Below the pieces are notes generated by a model, which was not told the origin of the DNA, made no database searches, and was given only the letters and a program-made list of their open reading frames with translations. Shown piece after piece: positions 12,594 to 22,777 of a stretch of 64,000 bases of DNA (position 1 is the stretch's first letter; each line of letters opens with the position of its first letter). Location of the stretch: positions 1,054,001 to 1,118,000 of the forward strand of contig VWND01000095.1 in the NCBI GenBank assembly GCA_009599575.1. Direction: 5' to 3'. Source of the DNA: Blumeriella jaapii (lineage: Eukaryota > Ascomycota > Leotiomycetes > Helotiales > Drepanopezizaceae). Made by a program: the position numbers and the translations under genes.

Positions 12594-13123
12594 CACAGTC
12601 TATCGGTTAAGTATTATTCCTGGTCAAACAGGGATAATTTCACCTTAGCCCAATCAAGTAATGACCCAACTTCCGGTAAGCTTTCACGAAATACGACAAA
12701 ATTACAATATGAGAGATACGGGCAAAATTTTCACACAACACAACGCAATACAACGCAATACAACGCAACGCAATACAACGCAACGCAACGCAATGGCTTC
12801 AGCTTCTACTTCAGCTTCTACTTCAGTTTCTAAACGTTTAAAAGCTTCTGATTTAACTCGAGGTCAGCGACGTGATATTAGCTTGCTTTATTCAATCGGT
12901 GTCAAGCTGTTATTGACGCCGAAGATGGATATACAGAATGTTAAAAATATTTACATTGTAATCCGAAAGCAGTTCTCACACTTCGTATTTTTCGTAATTT
13001 GAATACGTATACCTTGTAAAAGTTAAATTCATCATTGCATGGAATACTACTTAATTAGGTCAAGTTTTGTCTCCACACCCCCACTGTTTTTAACCAGGAA
13101 TAATACTTAACCGATAGACTGTG
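12594..13123 (+). mobile_element. Non-autonomous Tc1/mariner-type element with transposase N-terminus remnant
   Basis: The ends are perfect 31-bp terminal inverted repeats (12594-12624 and 13093-13123). The outer end reads CACAGTCTATCGG and the inner end ATTATTCCTGGT. Each end abuts a TA dinucleotide (12592-12593 and 13124-13125), matching the TA duplication made by Tc1/mariner elements. At 530 bp it cannot encode a full transposase. An internal frame at 12793-13002 starts MASASTSASTS and contains LTRGQRRDISLLYSIG, which resembles the N-terminal helix-turn-helix start of fungal Tc1-like transposases. It then loses similarity, as expected after an internal deletion. The interior is AT-rich compared with its GC-rich surroundings. 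AACGC/AATAC pentamers repeat just before the internal ATG. The family assignment rests on TIR, TA and motif resemblance, not on a database search. Confidence 0.85.
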
Positions 13124-14191
13124 TACACACAGTACAGCACTTGGGACTTCGCTTCACCTGCTTCTGGAAGTTAATCTTGCCGCGGTTACATCATGGCATG
13201 GGACCCATCCCGCCCGGCCATCTTGGTCGCGTCCTTCCCATGGACGCGGGACGCTCACCGGCTCGCGGGTGCGTCCGGCCTCACGGGCACCTGGTGTCGT
13301 TTCTGTGGCCCCGAAGCCGCGAGTGACGGCCGTCCGCCGTGGATGTATGTGTATGTGTATGTGTCTGTGTCTGTGTCTGTCGGGACGGTAGGGTACGATA
13401 CGGTGCTCCCCCGGGCCTCTGCCCACGCGCGCACCGTGTGCCTCGCCAGTGGCTTGCACGCATTTGCTTTTTCGGGATGGGAGGGCAAGGTTTGGTCGTT
13501 TCGGAACCGTCGCGCGTCTCTCCCCCGTCGATCAACTGATGATGGTGATGCAGCAAAGACAAGGTCGATACGTCGGCGCGTGCAGCGTCCGGGCTGGGAT
13601 GAACGGGGCCGGAGCCGCCAAGGCGGATCTCTTGGCCGGGTCCATCCATACGGAGCAGCGCCTGGGTCCTGGCCACAGCACGTACAGTACATACATACGG
13701 CATGTGTGTGTGTCTGTCTGTATGTATGGACTGTACGGTACGGGACGGTTCCTCTGATCTGGGAGAACCCGCGCCTGCGCCGGTGTGAGGCGCGACACGA
13801 TGCGCGTCTCGTTTCGCATCGCCGTCTCTTCGCATCGCCGTCTCTTCGCATCTCGGTCTGCTGGCGGGCAGGCGGGCTGGCAGGCTGGTGGGCTGGTGGG
13901 CTGGTGGAGAAATGTGGTTCTCCATCGACCACGCGAGGCCCCCTGCGGACCTGGATCAGCCCGCGGGCGCGGCGTCGGCTGTTGAGGCGTCGCGCGGGAC
14001 ATGGGCAGCGGGCGGCGGATCGTCTTCGTCGTCGTCGTCCTCTTCCGTCTCCGACCGCGATCATCCGATTCCCAGGACCAGGTCGAGGTCGGGCTCTGGT
14101 TTGGGCGCGTGGGCGCGGCTGCTGTGCCCTCTGGTCCCGACTCCGAGTGCCTTGGCGGCCTCGTCGCATTCCATCCGGGCTCTTGGGATGC

Positions 14192-14232
14192 CAGGGAAGG
14201 GGAGGGGAGGGAGGGGAGGGGAGGGGAGGGGG
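14192..14232 (+). repeat. GGGGA tract, G-quadruplex candidate
   Basis: Seven or more runs of three to five G separated by single A on the plus strand. Confidence 0.8.
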
Positions 14233-15139
14233 AAGGAAAAGTTGGGACGGAGAGAAAAGTCTGGAGGGAGGGAGAGCAAGAAGTCGGATGGCTCACCGCC
14301 CGCGGACACGTGCCGCATGGCCGCGCAGGGGGGAGATGTGGGTGAGGATGTATCTGGACGGTACTGGACTGTATGTACTGTATGTACATACTGTACAAAT
14401 GTACCATGTACAGTACACATGTACAGTAAGTACTGTATGTCCTGTCCCTCGAAGGACGGTCGCAGTATCGGGACCGGCAGATACCAGATACAGGTATGTC
14501 AGTCCGCTCCTCCACGGGCGAATGCCAACGTCGAGGCTGAGGACGAAGTGTCAGCCGCGCCGGGAGATGCTCGGTCCGGGGCGGCCCCCGGGACGCTCGG
14601 CGTGCGGGCCAGCCACTCACGTCGCGGCGATAAGCAGGCCCGCCGGCGGGCCAATCGGCGTCGAGGCGGCACGGGAGATGGACTGGCATGCGCAAGCCAT
14701 GATGTGGGTGTGGATGGTGGATGTGTGTGCGAGATGTGTGATACCGTATATACCGTGATACCGTAATACCGTGTGTACTGGATGTACTAAATGTACTAAA
14801 TGAACTGTACACAGAGAGACCGTACGTACTGTGGGTACATATGTACATAGTACGAGAGATACGGTCCCCACGGTCCCCACTGTACATAGTATATCTATCG
14901 TCTATCCAATCTACACATATGACCAGCCACGGCCAGATGAAGAACGCCGACCTACTTCGATCGCTGGACATGCGGTGCGACACACGACAGGACTATCCAA
15001 TCGCGCGACGAGTATGCGTGCGGATACTGTATGCACGGTATTGTACAGTACTGTACGTACTGTACATATGGGACAGTACACATACTTCTTCCATGTACTG
15101 TGCAACTTCGTAGATAGCCCTAATAATCCCAATCCGAAT

Positions 15140-15208
15140 CCCAGCCCAGCCCCAGCCCCAGCCCCAGTCCCAGTCCCAGTCCCAGTGCCCGCCCCCCCCC
15201 CCCCCCCC
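15140..15208 (-). repeat. CCCAG repeats ending in a C17 tract; minus-strand G-quadruplex candidate
   Basis: Repeated CCCAG and CCCCAG units are followed by 17 C (15192-15208). The minus strand therefore has more than eight G runs of three or more with two-base spacers. Confidence 0.85.
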
Positions 15209-15941
15209 ATCCCCCCATCCCTGCGCTTCATGCGCGACTGGCCCAATGAACGTGGCGCGCGCCATCAATTGGCCACTAAATCGACATCATCGTACCAATG
15301 GACCCTCCGTGCTCAAGAAGGAGTCGAGTCCCGCGGTCGTTGTACTGTAAGACAAAAAGTCCAACCATCTCAACTCCCTCCACCCCTCTGCTCGCGGCTC
15401 CGACCACACCACACCACACCACACCACACACCACACACCACACACCACCACACCAGACCCGTCCGTGGATGACCCGCGAGAGGAAAGCGGTGGTGATCTT
15501 GGAGCGGTAGGCATCTCGCGGCACCGCATCGTCTTCCGGTCTTGGTGGGAGCCGGGCCGATCATCATCATCGTCGTCGGCCTCGTCGTCCTCGTCATCAG
15601 CATCGTCAGCATCGCATCGTCAGCAGCATCACCACGAAACTCGTCGTTGCCGCTGAGCCGAGTCGGGAGCATCACACGGCGACAGAACATCGCGGAGCGC
15701 AACCCTCGACCCTTCATCCGCACCGCACCGCACCGCGTCGCGAACGCACACACGACCGTCTTCGCGCGCCTCCAACCGACAGAATCCATCGGCGTGGACG
15801 GTGGGCGCAGTCGTCGGCGTCGGCACATCGCAACGGCGACCGCCATCTCGTCACCGTCGGATCGCTCCGGCCGGGGTCGTGGTCCAAACGGCGCGCATCT
15901 CTGCATCTGCACCGCGACACTCCTCCCACCCCACCTGCTGG

Positions 15942-16767
15942 ATGTTCCTCGAGAAGCCGCTTCAGCAGATCTCCCTCCCCACGCCCTCGACGTCGGACGA
16001 CAAGCCCCGAGACGCGGCCCCGTACACGACCGCGGACATGGCAGCCGGCGTGTCCATGCCGGTGCAACAGTTCACGGCATCCCCGACGCAGTATACGCTC
16101 TTCAACTCGCAGCAGACGTCCCCCATCAACTCGGCGACTGCGACGCCCAACAACCCCTCGCCGACCTCGCCGCGCGTCGGCATCCCGGCCTATCTGCAGC
16201 AGCAGTCGAAGCAGCTGCGGCCGCCGAAGTCCCCTCTGTACGTGCCCGCCGTGCTGCGGGCAACGGAGCCCTCGCGGAGGGCGGCCCGCCCGTCGCCCCT
16301 CACGCCCCCCCCCAGCAAGGACAACAGTTTCGACGAGTTGGGGAAGCCGGGGACGCTGAGCCGGCGCATGACGGGCGATAGCATCAAATCCGGGCTGGGC
16401 GAGGTCGTGGAGGCGGAATGGATTGGGGAAGGATTGGGCAAGGTGACGGCCTTGCCGACGCGGGCACACTGGAAGGTATGTCAGCCAACTTTTCTCTCGT
16501 CGTAGAGCTTTGCGCGGGCCCGGCTCCTCGGAGTTGAGGGCGAAGGAGGGGGAGGGGGATGGGGATGTGCTGAGTATATATGGTCGGGGTTGCTGTTGCC
16601 ATATTGCGATACCTTGACGGGTATCGCGTGCTACGAACCCAAAAAAAAAAGAAGAATGGTTGCGAGGGACACCATCCATGCAGGCCCAAATGCTCGCACC
16701 GCTTCGTTAGCCAGCGCTCGCGTGTGCAGCATTATTCTCACCATCGCTCGGCTCGACTCAACTCAGC

Positions 16768-16806
<39 letters not shown>

Positions 16807-17313
16807 ACACCCCCAGCCTTGTTCTCTATTACACCTACCTACCTCCCCATCTCTTACACATCTCGAGATTGTCATCCACGTCACGTCATCTCTCCCTTCA
16901 TGCTAATCGCGTCGGTGCAGCCCAACGCCGAATCCGCCATCTGCGACGACACTACCTGCCACTTCTACTTCGGCTTCCTCTCGCGCAAACACCACTGTCG
17001 CCGCTGCGGAAACATCTTCTGCGACCGGCACTCTTCTCGCGCCATCCCCCTCGACCAAGACGCGAACTACCACCCCGAGGGTGCCGAAGTCCGAGCTTGC
17101 GAACACTGCTACTCCGACTACCTGCGCTGGAGGGTGACGAGGACCCATCGCTGGGCTCACGACGCTGCCCACCCGAACGAGCCGCCGACGCCGACCATGA
17201 GCTGCCCGGCCGCTCGAGCCGGCAGGGTCGGAAGCGTCTTCGGAAAGAACCAAGGAGAGCCGCAGAGTCTGGGTGCGAGCGTTCCTCGAGACTGGAACTG
17301 GAGTACCTTTTGA
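15942..17313 (+). CDS. FYVE zinc-finger protein
   Basis: Two exons, 15942-16475 and 16921-17313, joined in frame over a 445-bp intron (GTATGT..GTGCAG). The product is about 308 residues from the first Met; a second in-frame Met at 16038 would give 276, and I cannot choose firmly. The N-terminal half is Ser/Pro/Gln-rich and disordered, with a PKSPLYVPAVLR block near residue 100 and a VTALPTRAHWK segment just before the intron. The second exon carries the FYVE finger: CDDTTC, then the RKHHCRRCG signature, CDRH, and C..C in ACEHC. FYVE domains bind phosphatidylinositol 3-phosphate on endosomes and vacuoles; the full RKHHCRRCG core supports that here. No other domain is visible. The target pathway is unknown, so I give no symbol. 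Confidence 0.88.
16476..16920 (+). other. Unusually long intron of the FYVE gene with a C38 tract
   Basis: This 445-bp intron is several times longer than any other in the window. It contains an A10 run (16641-16650) and 38 consecutive C at 16769-16806. The acceptor is GTCGGTGCAG. Confidence 0.85.
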
Positions 17314-18467
17314 CCCTTTTGACCCTTTTGCCACCCCACGTGAGCACACGTGCCTTTCACGTGCACCAGTCACACCCCTGCCCTGCTTCCCGGCGTACAG
17401 CGGCGGGTGGAGACGTTCTCGCAACCAGCCAGCAGTGTACCTCGAACGACGTCGGCTTCTAGCCAGGCTGGAAAGGCTCCATGCTACCTATCAAAGATGC
17501 TTTTGTCGGCCGTGGCTTTTCGGCACCCTCCTCCTAGATCGCGTGGCGAGCGGGTAATAGAATGAGCCATGGTAGGAGCTTTTTACTGGGTCGAGTGAGA
17601 CGAACTCGGGCACCCGATGCTGGACGAGACGAGCGTGGATTCAAACGCTCTGTTTGGGGTTTTAGCGATGCTTTCTGCGGAATTTTACGATGTGGTACCC
17701 ACACGGCTGGGGGATTACAGAGCCGGGGCGTTTTTGGGATCGGGTGTTTTCCTCCTGCTTTTGAAAATTTTTGAGAGAGCGATATATATTACCTGTCGAG
17801 GAAAGAGACAAGATGGGAAGAGGGTGGTGGGGGGGGGGGGGGGAGAAACAGGAGCGCGTCGTTGATAATGCCCGTAGTATTGAAAGACTGTTACTATACT
17901 GTACGTACAGACAGTACTGTACTATGTACATGTACACGAGAACACATGCTTGCTTGAATCACTGCCCTCCTCACTTATACAACACATCTACACTCTTTTT
18001 TCTCACGCTTTTTCTATTCCGTACTAGCTACCTACAATCAGGTACAGTACATGGAAGAGAATGAGGGACGGTGGGAGAGTGAGTACGTGGGTACGTGAGT
18101 ACGTGTGAACAGACGGGCTAGCCCAAGTGTCGGGTGTCGAGAGCTGCGGAACTGCACGCGGGCTGTGGGAAGAATCGATTGAGGGCCGAAGCACGAGGAT
18201 GGGGTGAGGAAGGGGACACGGGGATGTTGGTTGGAATGGGGGGAAGCGCCTGACGGCACGTTCAGATACCGGGCTTTGGGTATGTAGGCCCCGGAGAGTT
18301 GGATCTATGCTTAGACACTCGTGTGATCATGTCTACACATCAGTTAGTCCAGAAAAGAGAGACCCTATCCATTGCCTCTACCAGCAGAGTCCCACCGGAT
18401 ATCAACACCTCCCCAAACGCCTCGCTGTTCAGAACCCACAGTCCCGGCCTTCTCCCCGCCGCCACGA
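17314..18467. other. Convergent intergenic region after the FYVE gene and ARL3
   Basis: No gene seen. It holds 3' flanks of two convergent genes, three CACGTG hexamers at 17337-17363, a G15 tract at 17829-17843 and GTACTGTAC-type motifs at 17900-17935. Confidence 0.6.
17337..17363. promoter_or_regulatory. Three CACGTG boxes within 27 bp, just after the FYVE stop codon
   Basis: CACGTG occurs at 17337-17342, 17347-17352 and 17358-17363, starting 24 bp after the stop at 17313. CACGTG is the core site of bHLH factors such as Cbf1. A role in a 3' flank is uncertain. Confidence 0.4.
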
Positions 18468-19178
18468 TCACCTCATCACCGGCGGTCTCCCCTCTTTGTT
18501 CCACTTCACGCGACTCCGCACCCACTCCACGGCCTCTTTCACCCCCGTCCCCGTCAGCGCGCTCACAGGCAAGACCCTACTGTCCCGGATGCCGGCGCCC
18601 TTCTCGCCCTCGAACACCTTCTTGACCAAGCCCTCCTTGATCCTCACCACCTCGACGCAATCCTCCCGATCCTGCTTGTTCGCCAGCACCAGCAGCGGCA
18701 CGCCCTCCGTCTCGCTGTGCAGCAGCACGTCCTCCAGCACCAGCCGGCACTCCTCCAGGCGGCCCGAGTTGTCGTGCTCGAGGTTCCCGTCGCCGATGTC
18801 CGTGCTGTCGATGATGAAGACGATGGCGTGGCAGGACGTGTAGTAGCTCTGCCACAGCTTGCGCAGCGAGTGCTGGCCCCCGACGTCCCAGATCTTGAGG
18901 TACATGTCCGGCATGGTGATCGTCGACACGTTCTGGCCCACCGTCGGCACCGTCCGGAGCTTCGGGTCGGGGTGCGAGGGGAAGAGCGCCTTCACCTGCT
19001 CGTGGAACGTCGTCTTGCCCGCATTGTCCAAGCCGAGGAGGAGGACAGAGTATTCTACTGGGAGATCAGCAGCCACTGGGAAGATGGGGATGAGGGATTC
19101 TCGTGGCGCGGGAGAGGGGGGGGAGATACCTTCTTTGCTGGTGGCGTATAGATACAGCCCTTTGGCTAGATGATACAT
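18468..19178 (-). CDS. ARL3: ARF-like GTPase Arl3 / ARFRP1
   Basis: Small GTPase that acts at the trans-Golgi upstream of Arl1 and golgin recruitment. Two exons, 19178-19130 and 19057-18468, with a 72-bp intron (GTATCT..CCCAG), give 212 residues. All nucleotide-binding motifs are present: GLDNAGKT (residues 25-32), PTVGQN (switch I Thr), WDVGGQ, NKQD and SALTG. The N-terminus is MYHLAKGLY rather than Met-Gly, so it cannot be myristoylated. A Met followed by an aromatic residue matches yeast Arl3, where NatC acetylation of Met and Sys1 provide Golgi targeting. Absence of Gly2 separates it from Arf1, Arl1 and Sar1. The start is set by this N-terminus; the open frame upstream of the intron boundary is intron sequence. 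It is divergently transcribed from the membrane-protein gene at 19670. Confidence 0.95.
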   Translation of the reverse strand: MYHLAKGLYLYATSKEGISPPSPAPRESLIPIFPVAADLPVEYSVLLLGLDNAGKTTFHEQVKALFPSHPDPKLRTVPTVGQNVSTITMPDMYLKIWDVGGQHSLRKLWQSYYTSCHAIVFIIDSTDIGDGNLEHDNSGRLEECRLVLEDVLLHSETEGVPLLVLANKQDREDCVEVVRIKEGLVKKVFEGEKGAGIRDSRVLPVSALTGTGVKEAVEWVRSRVKWNKEGRPPVMR

Positions 19179-19669
19179 CCTCCTGCCGTCTTGTCGCAGC
19201 AACGGGCGACGTGTGGCGATGGGAACATGCAATGGGAACAGGCAATCGAGACGAGATGCCCAAACTCTAATAAGACGAGTGTCTTCATGGGGACTTACTG
19301 TCAGCAAAGCCGCGCCTCGAGGAATCTAGGCGCGAGTCAATAATGTGGATGATGACCCTTGCCTTTCCCACGAGGCTGAGGCGGACGAAAACAATGGCAT
19401 CTGGCATCTCGGATTTCCGAAAACGCGTCCGGGCCCATCACGTGACGTATCTTGCCCTGCTCGGATCGTATCACGTGACTGACGGTCTGGTCTGTTTGGG
19501 AAGAGACGACCGACATCATGTCTCCTGCTCTGTGACGACGTGTGAAGTGCTCGCGGCTCTGCCGTCAGCCTTCATCCACTCGACATCTGCTGAGATACCC
19601 AGGTAAGGAGTTTTTCTCAAGTCAACGTTTGTTTGGTCGATTCATCTCCTCCGCATTCCCGTCGGAATC
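19179..19669. promoter_or_regulatory. Divergent promoter with two ATCACGTGAC sites
   Basis: The 491 bp between the ARL3 start and the membrane-protein start must hold both promoters. Two identical decamers ATCACGTGAC lie at 19437-19446 and 19470-19479, 33 bp apart. The sequence fits the Cbf1-type bHLH consensus RTCACRTG. Confidence 0.55.
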
Positions 19670-21729
19670 ATGGCGCCGATTCCCGTCCAGTCGTCCTCGA
19701 GGCAAGTTTTCACTCCTTGCTCTAGGCAGTCGACTGTGTATAGGCGCCGGGCAGGCTCGAGATTTCCATCTCACGTACCTACGCATCACCTTGCACCTCG
19801 CTAACTCGGACAGCTTCATCCCAATCCTCGTTGTATCAACTCACCTCCTCTCCGTGGGCATTCTCTCGCTCATCGCCGTGCGCACCATCTACCGCTCCTA
19901 CATCGCCCTCCCACCATCCTCGGCCACCAGGCACCGCCAGTCCCGTCGAAAAGGTCATCTCAGGACCTTTTCGCTCCTGGCCCTGCTCAGTCTCGCCGTG
20001 GCTGCCTTCTTCGGCCTGGAGTTCGCCAGCTTATCGTATAGAGTATGGGCCGTTGAGCAAGGCGTCGAGCTACCGGACGGGTTTGTGCTACCGAATCTGA
20101 AAGCTCGTCTGACGACCGTTGACTTCGGACAGTCTGTTTGGTGACAGAGGCGCTCTTCGAGCCGGTGAACATCCGGGACGGCTTCATCTGGTAAGATGGC
20201 TAAGCGATACACCTGTCTACCGTGACTCGCTTGAGATCGTTGCCGAGGAAGCTCACCACTTCTGGTGGGGTCAACAAGTCTACCTGGGTCTGCTATCCTG
20301 GAGCATGTATTTGGCCGTTGAGGGTCAGAGACGCAAGGTACGAGTGAATCCCTCGGCTAGTCCTATCCCCCTTCTACTTCCTTGTGTCGTTGTAGATCTT
20401 TCATACCATCACATCAAGTTGGTCCCGTCCGTTCGGCTGACCTTGCATGTCCTAGATATCAAATCTTTGGGCTTTCCTAGCACTTGCTCAACTGGTGAAC
20501 CTCTCATATGCACAGAATCTGTTCTTCGTAGCTGTGCTGCTCACTCCAGTTCCACTACCTGAGAATGTCAGAGACTTGACAAGGACTTCTATGCTGGCCA
20601 CCTCAAGCCGGTAAGCAGTCATCAAACCCATGTATTGCTTTGCTCACCGTCGATTCAGATTCTCTGATTTCTTAAAGCGGACTCTCCCCAAGAACCCCGA
20701 TGGGTTCCTCCCCAAGCCAGCTCTTTATATCTCGCTCCTCCTAGCCTCGGTCGCCTTGATATCTTTCATCCCATCTGCAGCCAACACAAGCGCGTTCATG
20801 GCTGTGACTCGGATCGCGGGGCTTTTGCCTTACTCGTTCTTGATCCTCCCCTATGTTGTGCCAACAAGCTGGGGAATCATTCCTACGCACCCACATGAGT
20901 CCCGATCGACATATCTCACACTCTTTCGGACTATGACCTTCCTCTCGGCATTCCTACACGCCAGATCTACACTTTTAGCACTCTTTACCGACACCCCACA
21001 GAGTACTCACTATCGACACAGCCTACTGCATCCTTTCAAAGACCAAGAAGAACATCGATCATTTGTAGACCGTAGCTACATAGCCATGAGCCGAGTGTTT
21101 GGTGCCATCGGCGAGCATCCCGCAGTAGGGTCAGTGGGCTGGGATGTGCTCCTTACGGGTCTCAGCATCGGTCTCTGGGCTGCTATTCGTGGGCTAGACG
21201 TCCAACAGATTTTGGACATGAATGTACCACTCACATGGGACGCTGGAAGAGGCCTGAAAAACATTTTCGTGGGTAATCAGGGTAATTCGAACGATGAAGC
21301 AAAGGCCAGCACAATACCCAAGCCGTAAGTGCAACTTGCTATGTTGCAATGTTTTTTCGCTAACTAGAATCACACAACGACAGGATTCGGAATTCCAGTC
21401 AGATATCCCCCAAACAACCTGGCAGCCCCACGAAGAGTAAGAGTACTAGCCAATCGACACAAGCAGAAGGCGAGAATACAGCACGACGCAGCAGTCGATC
21501 GGGGAAGGCAAACCACGCTGGCCGGCAAGACGAGTCTCTACAACCTAGTCGAAGAGTAGACAGCGGGGAGCATGAGTACAAGCCTGACCACGAGGTTCTT
21601 GCAGAAGGCGATGAAGGCGGCGAGCCAGACTTTGAGGCTGCCGCCATCTTGTGGGGGGGTCTTTTGGTGAGCGGTGGGCTCGGAAAAGGTCTTTCTGCTG
21701 CGTACGGAGTCGAGTTGATTTCGAGATGA
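19670..21729 (+). CDS. Multi-pass membrane protein, uncharacterised
   Basis: Function not recognised. Six exons: 19670-19737, 19814-20080, 20133-20337, 20456-20610, 20659-21324 and 21384-21729, with introns of 76, 52, 118, 48 and 59 bp. All junctions keep frame and the product is 568 residues. The first exon (MAPIPVQSSS) is the least certain part; its donor GTATAG was chosen for phase. About six to eight hydrophobic segments are visible: FIPILVVSTHLLSVGILSL, LLALLSLAVAAFFGLEF, a segment around VYLGLLSWSMYLAV, WAFLALAQLVNLSYAQNLFFVAVLL, LYISLLLASVALISFIP, LLPYSFLILPYVVP, and VGWDVLLTGLSIGLWAAI. Between them lies the block DTPVYRDSLEIVAEEAHHFWWGQQ, charged and aromatic and probably conserved. 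The C-terminal tail is hydrophilic, Ser/Lys/Glu-rich, with a short hydrophobic ILWGGLLVSGGLGKG near the end. It probably sits in an internal membrane; no signal peptide is evident. Confidence 0.82.
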
Positions 21730-22140
21730 AGCCTCGGCAGGTTCCCACTTTCGGCGTCGATTTACTCCACGTTGCATGTTTGATTGGGAAGGGAAGATGT
21801 ATGGTTGTCGCGACGATGCCATAGATAGATTCCAGTTAATAGAACGAGCCAAACGCCACTCAGACATACCTCAGTATCCTCTCGCCCTTCTCGTCTTCGG
21901 GGGCTTTGAATCTCACGACGACTCTCATCGTCAGCTTCCTTCACCATCGTGGCCACCAAGACCCTCACAAGTTTACGTTTCCAGAGCAGTACAAGGAAGC
22001 ATCTTACTCCTGACCCCTACAAACACAACGGGGAACTAAGCGATGATGATGATCGTGGTGGTGGTGGTGATACTCAACGTCTAAAGAGGCTAAGTGAGAA
22101 CGTACTATATGTACAGCCCTGAACCTCCCATGGTGATCTA

Positions 22141-22179
22141 TCTGATCTGGGGGTCTCTCTCTCTCTGTCTATACACCTC

Positions 22180-22255
<76 letters not shown>

Positions 22256-22292
22256 GATCTGGGTCTCTCTCTCTCTGTCTATACACCTCATG

Positions 22293-22383
<91 letters not shown>

Positions 22384-22387
22384 CTAC

Positions 22388-22430
<43 letters not shown>

Positions 22431-22431
22431 A
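22141..22431. repeat. TATC microsatellite with a duplicated 112-bp unit
   Basis: Two copies of TCTGATCTGG..TCTCTCTCTCTGTCTATACACCTCA begin at 22141 and 22253, each followed by a long TATC array (about 22182-22252 and 22293-22431). Confidence 0.93.
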
Positions 22432-22710
22432 AACCGCCGAAAAGGCAGTCAGTCAATCAGTCAGTCAGTCGCTCGCGAAGGACTGGCAAGAAATCCCTAC
22501 TGCAGTCAGTCAGTACCCGGGTACACCAGCCCTTCTTCCCGCCTGAGCCGCGGTCCTCGTAGAACTATCCGTGGATGTACGTGCAGTGCTGCCTGTTGTG
22601 TGAGCGAGGGGTTTGTGAGCGTGGGGTTGCTGGCATGGCGGGCGGGCTTTTGGTGTTGTGCTGGCTGTGCTGTGCTGTGCTGTGTGCTGCTGCTGGTGGT
22701 GTTTTTCTTC

Positions 22711-22777
22711 GCTGGACTTGGACTTGGACTTGGACTTGGACTTGGACTTGGACTTGGACTTGGACTTGGACTTGGAT
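22711..22777. repeat. TTGGAC hexanucleotide array, about ten copies
   Basis: Perfect tandem TTGGAC units on the plus strand. Confidence 0.95.

Larger units (their letters stand above)
10945..15941. other. Gene-free GC-rich intergenic region with a transposon relic
   Basis: About 5 kb without a gene I can support. Long open frames exist on both strands at 13190-14980, but they overlap antisense and translate to Arg/Ser/Pro-rich sequence broken by satellite-encoded runs, as GC-rich non-coding DNA often does. Contents: GTACTGTAC palindromes (11262-11287, 11457-11515, 12188-12250, 14350-14440, 14770-14900, 15040-15100), the 12594-13123 mobile element, C10 at 12289, G-rich or C-rich tracts at 14192-14232 and 15140-15208, and ACCAC repeats at 15405-15453. 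The right end holds the upstream region of the FYVE gene. Confidence 0.6.

Noticed and set aside
13193..14983. Two long antisense open frames (521 and 483 codons).
   Set aside because: They overlap on opposite strands, are Arg/Ser/Pro-rich, and run through GTACTGTAC repeats and GT/TG satellites. No domain or conserved-looking block is present; GC-rich non-coding DNA explains them.
21776..22039. Plus-strand frame after the membrane-protein gene.
   Set aside because: Short, no domain, lies in the 3' flank and has no splice link to the gene.
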